A DNA stretch of 64,000 bases, taken from contig CAJIYH010000002.1 in NCBI GenBank assembly GCA_905181615.1, forward strand, positions 620,001-684,000, written 5' to 3'. This document shows, in pieces, positions 63,187 to 64,000 of this stretch. This DNA comes from an uncultured Flavobacteriaceae bacterium. Lineage in GTDB: Bacteria > Bacteroidota > Bacteroidia > Flavobacteriales > Flavobacteriaceae. The position numbers and the translations under genes are program-made. How positions within the stretch are numbered: position 1 is the stretch's first letter; each line of letters starts with the position of its first letter. The notes beneath the pieces were generated by a model. That model had not been told where the DNA came from. It saw nothing but the letters and a program-made list of their open reading frames with translations, and searched no databases.

Positions 63187-63751
63187 TTAAGATACAAACT
63201 TTTGCATTTCTTCAAAAAAAACACAAACCCCATTTTCATAAACAGCGAAGTGGGTTTTTAAATTTGATATGGAAGCTTTAAAATTTGACTTAAATTTTGT
63301 GCGAAGTTCCATTTTACCTAAGATATCTTCTAAGCCTTCAAGACTCTTGTATTGCAAAAGCCAGTTTTTTTTCAACATATAAGGAAAATCTAATTTTAAT
63401 TTAGACGGAAGAAGCTCTTGCTGCATATCTATTTGATTATAAAAGTCTAAGGAGAACTGTTCTAGGGTCTGCTCATGTTATTGATGCCAAAGTTATGCCA
63501 GGAAGTGGTCATAAAAGATATCGATAAGAACAGCGTTATAATGTCCGTGATCTTCAAACAAAAGTTTTTGTGAGCTCTAAAAATGGAATGCTGATCGGTA
63601 AAACTATCAATTTTCCGATGAAGTAAAATCCCTTCCTGAATGGATCCTGAATAATCCATGTATTTTTATTAGGAACTGAATCGGCTATAAAATTTCCAAA
63701 TCTGAGGTCAATATCTGCTCCAGATAAATATATATGTGCCAAATAATTCAT
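63187..63751 (-). pseudogene. acpH: ACP phosphodiesterase (DUF479), decayed
   Basis: Three fragments in successive frames together spell an AcpH-like protein, which in other bacteria removes the phosphopantetheine arm of acyl carrier protein. Frame one gives MNYLAHIYLSGADIDLRFG and NFIADSVPNKN. After a one-base loss near 63660-63670, frame two gives MDYSGSIQEGILLHRKIDSF and TDQHSIFRAHKN. After a second one-base loss near 63560-63570, frame three gives LFEDHGHYNAVLIDIFYDHF, then LA, a TAA stop, LWHQ, another TAA stop, HEQTLEQFSLDFYNQID and the C-terminal LPYMLKKNWLLQYKS-like end. Two frameshifts plus two nonsense codons make this a real pseudogene rather than one sequencing slip. It sits upstream of ggt, its usual flavobacterial neighbour as I recall. 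Confidence 0.88.
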
Positions 63752-63826
63752 TCATTAAAACTAGTTTTCTTTTTACAGAATTAGTCAATTTAATCCAAAA
63801 ACAACATTAATTTTTTAGAACTCCTT

Positions 63827-63834
63827 TATCTTTG
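63827..63834 (+). promoter_or_regulatory. -7 box TATCTTTG upstream of glmM
   Basis: The octamer fits TAnnTTTG and lies 14 bases before the glmM ATG. No -33 TTG is seen. Confidence 0.45.
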
Positions 63835-63848
63835 ATAAAATTTACTTT

Positions 63849-64000
63849 ATGACATTGATTAAATCCATCTCTGGAATTCGAGGCACAATTGGCGGAAAAC
63901 CTAACGATAATCTAACTCCAGTTGATGTTGTGCGTTTTGCGGCGGCATATGGTACGTATATTTTATCACAGAACAATGCTTCAAAAGCTAAAATTGTAAT
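63849..64000 (+). CDS. glmM: phosphoglucosamine mutase (partial)
   Basis: Only the first 50 codons are in the window; the gene runs off the right edge. The start MTLIKSISGIRGTIGGKPND followed by NLTPVDVVRFAAAYGTYIL matches the N terminus of phosphoglucosamine mutase/phosphomannomutase, including the substrate-loop SGIRG motif. GlmM converts glucosamine 6-phosphate to glucosamine 1-phosphate for cell-wall precursor synthesis. The catalytic Ser lies beyond the window, so the choice between glucosamine and mannose specificity rests on the SGIRGTIGG start, which is typical of Bacteroidota GlmM. Confidence 0.85.
   Translation, partial: MTLIKSISGIRGTIGGKPNDNLTPVDVVRFAAAYGTYILSQNNASKAKIV

Noticed and set aside
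63187-63751. Three separate small genes
   Set aside because: The pieces align end to end to one AcpH-like protein in successive frames, so they are fragments of a single broken gene.

Overview
The window is a low-GC, gene-dense piece of chromosome from a member of the Bacteroidota, most likely a marine Flavobacteriia. The evidence is: promoters of the Bacteroidota type (TAnnTTTG at -7, TTG about 19-20 bases upstream) in front of several genes; a fused alpha/beta 2-oxoacid dehydrogenase E1; CarboxypepD-regulatory, Reg_prop/Y_Y_Y and thioredoxin-like lipoprotein architectures; and families such as TIGR02757 and DUF6787 that I know mainly from this phylum. I count 56 protein genes (two cut by the window edges), one decayed gene, one SRP RNA, and no tRNA, rRNA, CRISPR array or recognisable insertion sequence.

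Layout. 1-7142 is housekeeping: a dihydroorotase-like gene (partial), TIGR02757, LolD-type ABC ATPase, msrA, folE, DUF6787, serA, serC, acyl-CoA reductase and a 4Fe-4S ferredoxin. 7332-16138 is an accessory signalling block that is visibly more AT-rich than its neighbours. 16508-31625 returns to core genes (ychF, miaA, smpB, pcm, glyA and others). The 4.5S-type SRP RNA lies at 31711-31806. 31833-54970 holds SDR, fsa, tag, ABC-F, a sodium symporter, pheT, recG, patatin, an M20 amidohydrolase, a UvrD-type helicase, a YrdC/Sua5 protein, OmpA, GT2, holA and the fused E1. 55060-64000 holds a degenerate M1-peptidase/beta-barrel protein, LOG, uvrA, ggt, a broken ACP phosphodiesterase gene and the start of glmM.

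The most interesting region is 7332-16138. A four-gene plus-strand operon encodes a DUF481-like outer-membrane barrel, a small membrane protein resembling the transmembrane effector domain of Pycsar anti-phage systems (PycTM), a TPR lipoprotein, and a periplasmic-propeller receptor whose output domain is a SpoIIE-type PP2C phosphatase. A three-gene minus-strand operon meets it tail to tail and encodes a RsbW/SpoIIAB-type kinase, a STAS antagonist and a GAF-PAS class III nucleotide cyclase. There is no sigma factor gene. The simplest reading, which is inference, is an envelope-sensing partner switch that controls a nucleotide cyclase, with the PycTM-like membrane protein as a possible effector. 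The cyclase keeps the adenine-specifying Lys and a Thr as in class IIIb adenylyl cyclases, so it does not look like a canonical pyrimidine cyclase.

Elsewhere the genome is compact. Four of ten convergent gene pairs overlap by exactly four bases with shared stop codons. Several genes use TTG or GTG starts, and smpB and recG have a -7 box almost touching the start codon.
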